Assembly: GCA_035642125.1 (NCBI GenBank)
Contig: DASQSZ010000318.1
Location: 1 to 33,121 of the forward strand
DNA from: CALAED01 sp937891035
GTDB lineage: Bacteria; Actinomycetota; Actinomycetes; Streptosporangiales; Streptosporangiaceae
Direction: 5' to 3'
DNA length: 33,121 bases
In this document: piece after piece, positions 15,353-23,393 of the stretch
Layout: each line of letters starts with the position of its first letter
Numbering within the stretch: the stretch's first letter is position 1
Translations under genes and position numbers: made by a program
The notes under the pieces: generated by a model
Database searches by the model: none
Told to the model about the DNA's origin: nothing
What the model saw: the letters and a program-made list of their open reading frames with translations, nothing else

Positions 15353-15418
15353 CCGCCTCCATGGGCCGTCCCGGACCCTGTCGGACCCGGGTGCCGGCGG
15401 AGTGAGACAGGCGCCGCC

Positions 15419-16531
15419 TCAGCCCTCGGTGATGGCGGCCAGGCGCTCGACCGCCTCGACGTACTCCTCGATCAGGTCGTAGACCACCTGCGCCGCCGGC
15501 TTGACCTGGTTCATGGAGCCGACGATCTGCCCGACGGGGTAGGTCGTCAGCTCACCGTCGCCGGACCGGCCGATCCTGCGCAGGGCGTCCGAGATCAGCA
15601 TGAACTGCATCGGCATCGGCAAGGTGCCGGGCGACCGCTCGCTTTCCCAGGCCTCGGTCCACGCGGTCTTGAGCAGCCGGGCCGGCTTGCCCGTCCAGGA
15701 ACGGGAACGCACGGTGTCTCGCGACGACGCGGCGAGAAGTTTGCCGCGGGCGGGCAGCGGGGTGTCGGCCTCGTCAACGGTGAGCCAGATCGAGCCGGTC
15801 CAGACGCCTTCAGCACCGAGGGCGAGCCCGGCGGCGATCTGGCGGCCGCGGCCGATGCCGCCGGCGGCGAGCACGATGGTGGACTCCCCCACCGCGTCGA
15901 CCACCTCGGGGATCAGCACCATGGTCGACACGTCGCCGGTGTGCCCGCCGGCCTCGGTGCCCTGCGCCACTATGACGTCGACTCCGACGTCGACCTGTTT
16001 GCGCGCGTGCCGCGCGTTGGACGCGAGCCCGGCCATGGTGACGCCGTGCTCGTGCGCCTGCTCGACCACGTCGGCGGGCGGCGGGCCGAGCGCGTTGGCC
16101 AGCAGCGCGATCGGGTGTTTCAGCGCCACCTCCACCTGCGGCCGGGCCGTGGCGTCCGTCCAGCCGAGCAGGTAGCGTCCCGCGCCTTCGTCGGACAGCG
16201 GCTCGACGCCGTGTTCGGCGAGCAACTCGTCGACGAACCGCCGATGCGCCTCGGGGATCATGCTCTGCAGCTTCGTCATGAGCGCTTGGGCGTCGCCGAG
16301 CTCGGCCCCCTCGTACTTGGCCGGCATCACGACGTCGACGCCGTACGGCCGGCCGCCGACGTGCTCGTCGATCCACTTGAGCTCCAGCTCGAGCTCTTCG
16401 GGAGTGAAGTAGAGCGCGCCGAGGACGCCCATGCCGCCGGCGCGGCTCACCGCGGCGACCACGTCGCGGCAGTGGCTGAACGCGAAGATCGGATACTCGA
16501 TGCCGAACTTTTCGGTTACGCGGGTTCGCAC
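15419..16531 (-). CDS. Nitronate monooxygenase-like NAD(P)H/FMN oxidoreductase
   Basis: This 370-residue TIM-barrel flavoprotein belongs to the nitronate monooxygenase/FabK superfamily. AQGTEAGGHTG (189-199) holds the conserved His (H197) near the flavin. AAGGIGRGRQIAAGLALGAEGVWTG (from 222) is the FMN-phosphate region. The N terminus reads KFGIEYPIFAFSHCRDVVAAVSRAGGMGVLG. I prefer GTG at 16531, where homology-like sequence begins. The reading frame stays open upstream but would run into the KstR-like operator. No strong ribosome-binding site is visible, so a leaderless message is possible. The operator 32 bases upstream suggests sterol-dependent expression; the reaction could be reduction or oxidation of a steroid-derived substrate. 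Confidence 0.86.
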   Translation of the reverse strand: MRTRVTEKFGIEYPIFAFSHCRDVVAAVSRAGGMGVLGALYFTPEELELELKWIDEHVGGRPYGVDVVMPAKYEGAELGDAQALMTKLQSMIPEAHRRFVDELLAEHGVEPLSDEGAGRYLLGWTDATARPQVEVALKHPIALLANALGPPPADVVEQAHEHGVTMAGLASNARHARKQVDVGVDVIVAQGTEAGGHTGDVSTMVLIPEVVDAVGESTIVLAAGGIGRGRQIAAGLALGAEGVWTGSIWLTVDEADTPLPARGKLLAASSRDTVRSRSWTGKPARLLKTAWTEAWESERSPGTLPMPMQFMLISDALRRIGRSGDGELTTYPVGQIVGSMNQVKPAAQVVYDLIEEYVEAVERLAAITEG

Positions 16532-16562
16532 ACCTCGACTGTAGGCGGCCGGGCGGCAAAAC

Positions 16563-16576
16563 TGCAACACGTTCTA
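16563..16576. promoter_or_regulatory. KstR-type operator (perfect core) upstream of the flavoprotein gene
   Basis: TGCAACACGTTCTA fits all eight fixed positions of the KstR core TnnAACnnGTTnnA. The extended 20-mer at 16560-16579 differs from AACTAGAACACGTTCTAGTT at two bases. It is 32 bases upstream of the flavoprotein start and 101 bases upstream of the divergent methyltransferase start, so it most likely controls the former. Binding is inferred. Confidence 0.75.
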
Positions 16577-16676
16577 GTTTGGGCGCGGGACCGAGTTACT
16601 CTGCGGTAGGCTCGCGACGTCCGGCGGGGAATCCCAAGACGGCGAAACGCCAGGACGACGAGGAGGACGCGCGCGG

Positions 16677-17483
16677 ATGGGCGAGCAGGCGACCAGGCCG
16701 AACGCTCCAATCCGCACCCTGCCGCGCCCGCACCGCGCGACGATCGGCCGCTCCGTTCGGCTGCTGCGCGCCTTCCGGCTCGAACAGTCCGACCCCGAGC
16801 ACTTCTACGGGCTGCTCGCCGCCGACACCGTCTCCCAGCTCGCCGCCTACATCCCGATGGCCGGCGCCACGGTCGCCGACGTGGGCAGCGGCGCCGGCTA
16901 CTTCACCGCGGCGCTCGGCGCGGCCGGCGCCCGCTGCGTGGGCGTGGAGTGCGACACCGGGGAGCTGACCGCGCACGGCCCGCCGCCGCCGGGCAGCGTG
17001 CTCGGCAGCGCGCTGGCGTTGCCCTTCGGTACCGGCACGATCGACGTGTGCTTCTCGTCGAACGTACTGGAACACGTATCAAACCCGTGGCTGATGGCAG
17101 ACGAAATGGTGCGGGTGACCCGCCCCGGCGGCATCGTGTTCTTGTCGTTCACCAACTGGTTGTCGCCATGGGGCGGGCACGAGACCTCGCCCTGGCACTA
17201 CCTCGGGGGGGACCGGGCCGCCGGCCGCTACGCCCGGCGCCATGGCAAGGAGCCGAAGAACCGATTCGGCCAGAGCCTGTTCGCCGTCTCGGTGCGCGAC
17301 GCCCTGGCCTGGGCGACGGCGTGCGCGGACGCCGACCTGATCGACGCGCTGCCGCGCTACCACCCCGGCTGGGCCAAGGGGGTGGTACGGGTCCCCGTGC
17401 TGCGCGAGTTCGTCACCTGGAATCTCGTCCTCGTGCTGCGCAAACGGCGGGCGGGCCGAACGCGCCCGGATCGCCCGGCGTGA
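16677..17483 (+). CDS. Class I SAM-dependent methyltransferase, Rv0224c-like
   Basis: This is a 268-residue Rossmann methyltransferase. SAM motif I is VADVGSGAGYF (66-76) and the acidic end of strand 2 is VGVECD (88-93). SSNVLEHVSNPW carries motif IV-like residues, and VTRPGGIVFLSFTNW follows. The flanks LLRAFRLEQSDPEHFYGLLAADT and YHPGWAKGVVRVPVLREFVTWNLVLVL match my memory of M. tuberculosis Rv0224c, a conserved methyltransferase of uncertain substrate. GAGGAGGA precedes the ATG by about 9 bases. It is divergent from the flavoprotein, and a sterol role is not indicated by sequence. Confidence 0.85.
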   Translation: MGEQATRPNAPIRTLPRPHRATIGRSVRLLRAFRLEQSDPEHFYGLLAADTVSQLAAYIPMAGATVADVGSGAGYFTAALGAAGARCVGVECDTGELTAHGPPPPGSVLGSALALPFGTGTIDVCFSSNVLEHVSNPWLMADEMVRVTRPGGIVFLSFTNWLSPWGGHETSPWHYLGGDRAAGRYARRHGKEPKNRFGQSLFAVSVRDALAWATACADADLIDALPRYHPGWAKGVVRVPVLREFVTWNLVLVLRKRRAGRTRPDRPA

Positions 17484-17548
17484 CCCCGCGGGCGCGCCGA
17501 AGTCGGCGCCGGCTCCGGGAACGGGACCGGGACGGTACGGCCGCCGAG

Positions 17549-18061
17549 TCAGTCGACCTGCCAGGTGGTGTCGATGGGCGGCGGTGACGTCAGCGTCCGC
17601 ATCACCACGCAGTAGCGTTCGGCGCGTTCCTTGAGCTGTTCGAGCCGGTCCATGGACACGCCGGGCGCTTCGAGGTCGAACGACACGCGGATCGCGCTGA
17701 ACCCGACCTCGGCGTCCTGGCTCACCCCGAGCGTCCCGCGCAGGTCCAGGTCCCCCTCGACGGTCACTTCCACCTTGTCGAGTTCGATGCCCATCGCGGT
17801 GGCGACCATCTGGCAGGTGATCTGGGCGCAGGCGGCGAGCGCGCCGAGCAGCAGGTCGCCCGAGCAGGCGGCGGTGCCGGCGCCGCCGACGCCGGTGTGC
17901 GCCTGCGCGGCATAGATCGCCCGGCCGATGTCCACCGAACAGGCCATGGGCGTGTCTTCCTGCGCGCCCCGCGCGGTCAGCGTGATGCGGGCCGTCTCCG
18001 GATCATCTCGGTAGCCTTGTTTGAGCGGGCGCTGAATCTCCCGCAGGTTCACCCTGATCAC
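17549..18061 (-). CDS. OsmC family protein
   Basis: This 170-residue protein carries the OsmC/Ohr fold. The central helix LLLGALAACAQITCQMVA holds C78 at the conserved first Cys position. C151 in ERAERYCVVMRTL is the second, so a peroxidatic pair is present. OsmC-like enzymes reduce organic hydroperoxides. Two additional Cys (C66, C83) lie nearby. The GTG at 18061 is the likely start, but its ribosome-binding site is weak (AGGCG region) and a downstream GTG at 18052 is possible. The gene stands alone between the methyltransferase 3' end and the DUF397 gene. Confidence 0.85.
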   Translation of the reverse strand: MIRVNLREIQRPLKQGYRDDPETARITLTARGAQEDTPMACSVDIGRAIYAAQAHTGVGGAGTAACSGDLLLGALAACAQITCQMVATAMGIELDKVEVTVEGDLDLRGTLGVSQDAEVGFSAIRVSFDLEAPGVSMDRLEQLKERAERYCVVMRTLTSPPPIDTTWQVD

Positions 18062-18118
18062 CGCCCAATCGCCTGCGTACGGCCGGTCGCCGGGGCAACC
18101 GGCCGCGCGGTTCGAAGA

Positions 18119-18355
18119 TCAGTTGATGAGGTTGTCGAAGTCCCCATCCTTGGCGCCCATAATGAGCGCCTCGATCTCCATGCGAGTGTAGATGAGAGCG
18201 GGTCCGTCGGGATGGCGCGAGTTCCGTACCGCGATCCATCCGTCCGGAAGTTCGGCCAACTCGACGCAATTCCCTTGCGAATTGCTTCGGTCCGCCTTCT
18301 GCCAGGTGACTCCATGTAGCTTCGCGGCAGAAATTCCATTATAGGATTGGTACAT
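18119..18355 (-). CDS. DUF397 family protein
   Basis: This 78-residue protein shows the DUF397 layout: W-x-K near the start (TWQKADRSNSQGNCVELAE), IAVRNSRHPDGPALIYT and a final MGAKDGDFDNLI. DUF397 proteins are small partners of XRE regulators in actinomycete WhiJ-type cassettes. They are thought to modulate the regulator, but the biochemistry is not settled. Its ATG follows the TAG of the XRE gene with no gap (TAGATG), which implies translational coupling and fixed stoichiometry. Confidence 0.9.
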   Translation of the reverse strand: MYQSYNGISAAKLHGVTWQKADRSNSQGNCVELAELPDGWIAVRNSRHPDGPALIYTRMEIEALIMGAKDGDFDNLIN

Positions 18356-19222
18356 CTATATCTCTCTGAGAAATCCACCGATAATCTCGAGGGTGCCGTC
18401 CGGGGTCGCGCTGTCGACACACAGGCGCTCCATGGCCTGCATATACGTGTCGACATCGTCACGCTTGTCCAGATAGAGCGCGCCAGTGAGATTCTCGACG
18501 TACACCACATCCGGCAAATCCGGTTCCGGAAATCGCAGGATGCTGAACGCTCCACCTTCGGCGGCATGTCCGCCGAATTGGAATGGCATCACTTGGAGAG
18601 TGACGTTGGACATCTTGGACACTGTGATCAGATGCTCCAACTGACCGCGCATCACCTCGGGGCCGCCGATGGGACGGCGCAGTGCCGCCTCATCGAGCAC
18701 CGCCCACAGCCGGGGAGCGTCCGGACCCTTGAGCCGCTGCTGCCGATGCATGCGGAGTTCGACCCGTTGTTGGATCTCGGCTTCCGGCGCGTCGGCGTTG
18801 CCCAGCCGGTAGACGGCTCTGGCGTAGTCCTCGGTCTGCAGCAAACCGGGCACGAACTGAAGTTCGTACGTCCGGATCAGCCCGGCGGCCTCCTCCAGCC
18901 CCACATATGTCTGGAACCAGCCGGGCAGTACCTCACTGTAACGGTGCCACCAACCAGGAGTATTGGCCTCCCGGGCCAACTGCAGCAACGCTTCCCGCTC
19001 TTGTTCGTCGGCCACGCCGTACAACGTGAGCAGATCGGCGACGTCTCGCTCCTTGAAGCTGACCCGGCCCAACTCCAGGCGGCTGATCTTCGACTCTGAG
19101 GCACGGATCACGTACCCGGCGTCCTGCCTGCTCACTCCCCGTTCTTCGCGTAGCCGACGGAGCTGAGAGCCCAGCAGGATACGCCGCACCGTCGAGCCGC
19201 TACCCGGCGGTTCCAGAGCCAC
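18356..19222 (-). CDS. XRE family regulator with DUF5753 domain (WhiJ-like)
   Basis: The product has 288 residues. An N-terminal helix-turn-helix lies at about 17-72 (LGSQLRRLREERGVSRQDAGYVIRA, SKISRLELGR). A large DUF5753 sensor-like domain follows (about 100-280, with YELQFVPGLLQTEDYARA, LDEAALRRPIGG and VYVENLTGALYL). I chose GTG at 19222: GGGAGG lies a few bases upstream. The TTG at 19234 falls on top of that site. This family, paired with DUF397 and a divergent ATP-binding protein, resembles the Streptomyces whiJ locus, which influences development. Its likely operator is in the divergent region at 19223-19504. Confidence 0.92.
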   Translation of the reverse strand: MALEPPGSGSTVRRILLGSQLRRLREERGVSRQDAGYVIRASESKISRLELGRVSFKERDVADLLTLYGVADEQEREALLQLAREANTPGWWHRYSEVLPGWFQTYVGLEEAAGLIRTYELQFVPGLLQTEDYARAVYRLGNADAPEAEIQQRVELRMHRQQRLKGPDAPRLWAVLDEAALRRPIGGPEVMRGQLEHLITVSKMSNVTLQVMPFQFGGHAAEGGAFSILRFPEPDLPDVVYVENLTGALYLDKRDDVDTYMQAMERLCVDSATPDGTLEIIGGFLREI

Positions 19223-19366
19223 GTCTCCTCCCAAGGCGATGGGTGGTCAGCGCACAGTGTGCCACTCCCCCTCCTACTTGCGTCTACCTCCATTCGCCTA
19301 GTTCTTCCAGCCCTTCCGGTCCCTCGCGTCGCCTCCGTAACGTCACCGGACGCGCGCTGGGAGATC

Positions 19367-19381
19367 TGGGGCCGAGCCCCA
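19367..19381. promoter_or_regulatory. Short hairpin in the WhiJ-type divergent promoter region
   Basis: TGGGGC-CGA-GCCCCA is a perfect 6-bp inverted repeat with a 3-base loop in the 282-bp gap between the XRE and ATPase genes. It could be a protein site or an RNA hairpin. No -10/-35 pair could be assigned with confidence in this gap. Confidence 0.4.
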
Positions 19382-19399
19382 AGAGCTATGCACGCTTCA

Positions 19400-19413
19400 G
19401 ATGCACGTGCATC
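19400..19413. promoter_or_regulatory. Perfect 14-bp palindrome between XRE and ATPase genes, candidate operator
   Basis: GATGCACGTGCATC is its own reverse complement over 14 bases. It lies 92 bases upstream of the ATPase start and about 180 bases from the XRE start. XRE regulators bind as dimers to such sites, so the neighbouring WhiJ-like protein is the natural candidate. Confidence 0.55.
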
Positions 19414-19504
19414 GGGCCTTGCATTCGCACGCTACGATGCGCAGGATAACGCACGAGACCTTTGCGCCACGGCAACACAACCGAGATCTTCAGCGGGAGT
19501 GGGC

Positions 19505-20032
19505 ATGACATCACGCCGTGTAAGCGACGACACGCTGGACAACGCCGTGTCCGACGTGTCCTCTGCCGACGGCGAGCCCATGGACCCGTTCCTCGCGGCA
19601 GCGCTGCGGCGGCTCGCGACCGTCGGCGGACCCGTCGCCGGCTTCACGGTCGAGCCCGATCCCGAGTCGGTCACCGCGGCCCGCCATTTCGCCGTGGCGA
19701 CGCTCAGGGCGTGGAACCTGGCCGAGCTATGCGACGACGTCGCTCTGGTCGCCTCCGAGCTTGTCACAAACGCGCTGCGACATAGCCTGCCGGCCTGCCC
19801 CGACGAGCGCGCCGCCGCCACCATCCGGCTGCGCCTACTACGGGCGGCGCCGTACGTCCTTTGCGGCGTCGTGGACTCCGGGGCGGCCCTCCCCCTGCGC
19901 CGTGAGCCCGACTATATCGCCGAGTCGGGGCGTGGCCTGCACATCGTCGAGTCGTTCAGCGCCCGGTGGGGCTGGACCAGGCTCGATCCCGTCGGCAAGA
20001 TCGTCTGGGCGATCTTCCGGCTCCCGCGCTGA
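19505..20032 (+). CDS. Anti-sigma-type ATP-binding protein (HATPase_c_2)
   Basis: This 175-residue protein has a GHKL ATP-binding domain like RsbW/SpoIIAB kinases. The N box is LVASELVTNALRHS (81-94, with E85 and N89), G1 is VVDSG (122-126, D124), and G2 is SGRGLHIVESF (141-151). In actinomycetes this protein type is the third member of WhiJ-type cassettes, divergent from the XRE/DUF397 pair as here. It may bind a sigma or anti-sigma partner; the partner is not in the cassette, although a PP2C phosphatase lies 8 kb away. The ATG at 19505 follows a GGGAG-like site. The first 45 residues are poorly structured. Confidence 0.88.
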   Translation: MTSRRVSDDTLDNAVSDVSSADGEPMDPFLAAALRRLATVGGPVAGFTVEPDPESVTAARHFAVATLRAWNLAELCDDVALVASELVTNALRHSLPACPDERAAATIRLRLLRAAPYVLCGVVDSGAALPLRREPDYIAESGRGLHIVESFSARWGWTRLDPVGKIVWAIFRLPR

Positions 20033-20204
20033 GATTTCCGTGAGGGACGCGCAAGTCGGCCGCTGGTTGTCAGAAATTTCGAAGCCTGGCCGGATGTGGC
20101 ACAACTGGTGGCCAACTCGTTGACACCCCGATGCGGCAAGGCAACGCTGACTCGGTCTCTGTCCATTTGCCCTTTTTGACCGTGCGGTTTTGCCAGGAGG
20201 CGCG

Positions 20205-23200
20205 ATGAAACGCGGGTCCCTATCCATCCTCGCCGTGGGGGCGCTCCTAATCGGAGTGCTCGGCGCGGCGCCCGCTCATGCGAGTCCGGCCCCACCGGGC
20301 CCGGCGCGCGACCTCCCCGATGTCTATGTCGGCGATCTCACCGCCGAGCAGATGAAGCTGCTCAACGGCGTGGGCATCGACCAAGAGGAGGACGTCTCCC
20401 CCGGCCGGACGACGGGGGGCAAGACCCACGTCGAGGTGGTCATGGGCGGCGTAGAGGCGCGAGCGCTCACCGCTCGCGGCGTGCCGCTGAAGCTCAAGAA
20501 GATCGATGGCAAGTCGGCGGCACAGCTCGCCGCCGAGGCCACGTTCGACGTCTTCCGGCCCTACAGCGGCCCGGGGAACATCCGCGAGGAGATCGTCAAG
20601 GCCGCCGCCGACCACGCCGACATCGCCAAGGTCGTCGACTTCGGCACGACGGTCCAGGGCAAGCCGATGACCGCCATCCGGGTCAGTAAGGGCGCCGCCA
20701 CCCTGCCGCTGGGCGCGCGGCCGGTCGTCGTCTACCAGGCGACCCAGCACGCACGGGAGTGGATCACCCCGGAGATGGTGCGCCGACTGCTCCACCACTT
20801 CCTCGACGGCTACGGCAAAGACGCCGACATCACCAAGTTGATCGACACGACGGAGTTCTGGTTCATCCCCGTCATCAACGTCGATGGCTACGACCTGACC
20901 TTCCAAGACGGGTTCCGGCTGTGGCGCAAGAACGTCCGCGACAACAACGGCGACGGGCGGATCACCGGTGGTGACGGCGTCGACCCGAACCGCAACTTCT
21001 CCTACAAGTGGGGCTATGACAACGAGGGCTCGTCGAACAACCCGGCAAGTGAGACCTACCGGGGGACCGGTCCGGCCTCCGAGCCGGAGACCCGCGCCCA
21101 GATGGCGCTCTACCAGAAGATCAAGCCCAAGTATCTGATCAACTACCACTCCGCGGCGCAGTTGCTGCTCCACGGCGTGGGCTGGCAGACGCTCACCCGC
21201 AGCCCAGACGACATCATCCACAACGCGCTGGTCGGCGACGTCGACCACCCGGCCGTTCCCGGCTCGACCCCTCAGCTGGGCGCTCAGCTGTACACGACCA
21301 ACGGCGAGACCGACGGGCACGTCGACAACACCTACGGCGCGCTGTCCATCACGCCGGAGATGGCGACCTGCGAGGCCGCCGCCGGCTACGACCCCGACGA
21401 CGAGGTCTTCCCCGAGGACTGCGGCAGCGTCTTTGAGTTCCCGGACGACGAGCCGCTGGTCCAGCGGGAGTTCACCCAGAACATTTCCTTCGCGCTGTCC
21501 GTGGCCAAGTCCGCGCATAACCCCGACCACCCGGTCTCATCGGTCGGCCGCACCACCGCCGACTTCGAGACCGACGCGTTCACCACGTCCTTCGGCGGCA
21601 GCCAGCAGGTGGCGTCGGTGATACGCAGGTCGATCTCCGGTAAGCGGCTCAACTACAAGATCAACAATGGCCGTACCCGGACCGCCGAGGTGTCCGAGTG
21701 GCGCGGCGGCGAGCGGTACGGCAACGAGAACCACACCTACTACGCCGAATACCGCGGCAGGATCACCGGCCAGCGCGCCGGCGACAAGGTCGAGGTATGG
21801 TTCAGCGGCAAGAAGGGCCGCACCACCGTCAGCGGCGAGCACTTCACCTACACGGTGCGCGACCAGCGCGGCGCCAGGGTGCTCGTGGTCGCCGACGAGG
21901 ACTACAAGGGCGTCAACCCGACCTACCCGGCCGGGACCAACGCGCCCAAGTACGCCCAGCAGTACATCGACGCGCTCGCGGCCAACGGCGTCAGGTCCCT
22001 GGTATGGGACATCGACAAGGACGGCGTCCCGCACGACCTCGGGGTGCTCGGCCACTTCGGCGGCGTCGTGTGGTACCTGGGCGACAACCGGCTCACCCAG
22101 GACGCGGCGGACGAGCCGACCAAGGTCGGCAGCGGCGCCTTCCCCGACTCCCAGGTCGCCGACCGGGAGAAGGACCTCGTGCTGAACGTCCGGGCCTACC
22201 TCAATGAGGGCGGCAAGCTGCTCTACACCGGCGAGACGGCCGACTACTTCGGTCCGCTCTACCAGGCCAACGGCGGCGGCATCTACTACGGGCTCAAGGG
22301 ACACCCGGACAGGCCGTGCCACATCACCACCAGCTTCCGGGACGACTGCGAGCTGTTGTCGGACGACTTCAACCAGTACTGGCTGGGCGCGTTCGACCGG
22401 ACCGCGATCAACACGCCGACCGGGTTCACCGGAGCCGGGCCGTTCGGCGGCCAAAACGCCGGCCTGAGCGGCACGGGGAGCAACCCGCTCAACGAGGCCG
22501 GTGGCCTGCAGGTCACCAGCACGGTGCTCCCGCCCGCGCAGTTCCCGCAGTTCACCAGCGTCAAGGCGGGCGACTACACGGGCGCGACCTCGGCGTTCGA
22601 GCCGATCGAAGGCGCTGTCTACGTGGCCGGCACACATCAGGACAACCTGTACCGACGGCTGACCCGTACCGTCGACCTGTCCGGCGTGACGGCGGCGCAG
22701 GCGCCGAAGCTGCAGGCCCAGCTGTCCTACAGCACCGAGACCGGATTCGATCACGTGATCGTCGAGGCGCACACCGCCGGTGCCGAGGACTGGACCACGC
22801 TGCCGGAGGCGGGCGGCCGAACCCGCACCACGGTGCCGACCGAGTGCGAGCAGGGCTACCTGCTGGCCGGGCACCCGTTCCTGCTGCACTACCTCACCGG
22901 CGGCAACCCGTGCACCAACACCGGCTCGAGCGGGCAGTGGAACTCGCTCACCGGCAGCTCCAACGGCTGGGTCCCAGTGACGTACGACCTGTCGGCCTAC
23001 GCAGGCAAGCAGGTCTCGGTGTCGATCACGTACGTGAGCGACCCGGGCTCTGGCGGCACCGGACTGTTCGTCGACGACACCAAGGTCACCACGGCCGGCG
23101 GCACCCTCGACGCCGAGGGATTCGAGTCCGGGCTCGGCCCGTGGACCATCCAAGGCGCGCCGGCGGGCAGCCCGCCCAACAGTGCCGAGTTCGTGCGTTC

Positions 23201-23345
23201 GCAGGCACTGATCGACTCGGTGTCGGCGATCGCCACGAACGACACGCTGATCTGGGGCTTCGGCCTCGAACAAGTGGGCACGGCGGGCGAGCGCAACGCG
23301 CTCATGCGCAGGGCGGTCACCCACATGTTCGGCTCGTCACGCTGA
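20205..23345 (+). CDS. Secreted M14 zinc carboxypeptidase with C-terminal accessory domains
   Basis: This 1046-residue exported protein has a signal peptide at 1-26 (MKRGSLSILAVGALLIG, cut near APAHA). The M14 peptidase domain spans about 115-450. Zn ligands are H182 and E185 (QHAREW) and H315 (INYHSA); substrate binding is by N262-R263 (DPNRNF), and E385 (SITPEM) is the catalytic Glu. It removes C-terminal residues outside the cell. A GATase/ThuA-like Rossmann segment follows (about 565-700, ARVLVVADEDYKG). A C-terminal beta-rich part with FVDDTKV and EGFESGLGPWTI resembles immune-inhibitor-A-type jelly rolls. AGGAGG precedes the ATG. TTGACA at 20120-20125 is a possible -35. The gene is monocistronic, ended by the hairpin at 23365. 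Confidence 0.93.
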   Translation: MKRGSLSILAVGALLIGVLGAAPAHASPAPPGPARDLPDVYVGDLTAEQMKLLNGVGIDQEEDVSPGRTTGGKTHVEVVMGGVEARALTARGVPLKLKKIDGKSAAQLAAEATFDVFRPYSGPGNIREEIVKAAADHADIAKVVDFGTTVQGKPMTAIRVSKGAATLPLGARPVVVYQATQHAREWITPEMVRRLLHHFLDGYGKDADITKLIDTTEFWFIPVINVDGYDLTFQDGFRLWRKNVRDNNGDGRITGGDGVDPNRNFSYKWGYDNEGSSNNPASETYRGTGPASEPETRAQMALYQKIKPKYLINYHSAAQLLLHGVGWQTLTRSPDDIIHNALVGDVDHPAVPGSTPQLGAQLYTTNGETDGHVDNTYGALSITPEMATCEAAAGYDPDDEVFPEDCGSVFEFPDDEPLVQREFTQNISFALSVAKSAHNPDHPVSSVGRTTADFETDAFTTSFGGSQQVASVIRRSISGKRLNYKINNGRTRTAEVSEWRGGERYGNENHTYYAEYRGRITGQRAGDKVEVWFSGKKGRTTVSGEHFTYTVRDQRGARVLVVADEDYKGVNPTYPAGTNAPKYAQQYIDALAANGVRSLVWDIDKDGVPHDLGVLGHFGGVVWYLGDNRLTQDAADEPTKVGSGAFPDSQVADREKDLVLNVRAYLNEGGKLLYTGETADYFGPLYQANGGGIYYGLKGHPDRPCHITTSFRDDCELLSDDFNQYWLGAFDRTAINTPTGFTGAGPFGGQNAGLSGTGSNPLNEAGGLQVTSTVLPPAQFPQFTSVKAGDYTGATSAFEPIEGAVYVAGTHQDNLYRRLTRTVDLSGVTAAQAPKLQAQLSYSTETGFDHVIVEAHTAGAEDWTTLPEAGGRTRTTVPTECEQGYLLAGHPFLLHYLTGGNPCTNTGSSGQWNSLTGSSNGWVPVTYDLSAYAGKQVSVSITYVSDPGSGGTGLFVDDTKVTTAGGTLDAEGFESGLGPWTIQGAPAGSPPNSAEFVRSQALIDSVSAIATNDTLIWGFGLEQVGTAGERNALMRRAVTHMFGSSR

Positions 23346-23364
23346 GTCGGCGCTGATCCCTCCG

Positions 23365-23393
23365 CCCCTCTCCGGCATCACGCCGGGGAGGGG
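23365..23393. terminator. Strong bidirectional hairpin between convergent genes
   Basis: CCCCTC-T-CCGGC-ATCAC-GCCGG-G-GAGGGG forms an 11-pair stem interrupted by one T-G wobble, with a 5-base loop. It lies 20 bp after the carboxypeptidase stop. It includes the last codons of the DUF6177-like gene, so it can end both transcripts. No T-run is seen. Confidence 0.8.

Noticed and set aside
16532..16570. N-terminal extension of the flavoprotein gene (MLQFCRPAAYSR)
   Set aside because: It runs into the KstR-type operator and lacks family-like sequence; GTG at 16531 begins the conserved region.
21537..23324. 595-codon open frame antisense to the carboxypeptidase gene
   Set aside because: It lies entirely opposite a clear M14 protein; long antisense frames are expected in GC-rich DNA and its translation shows no domain.
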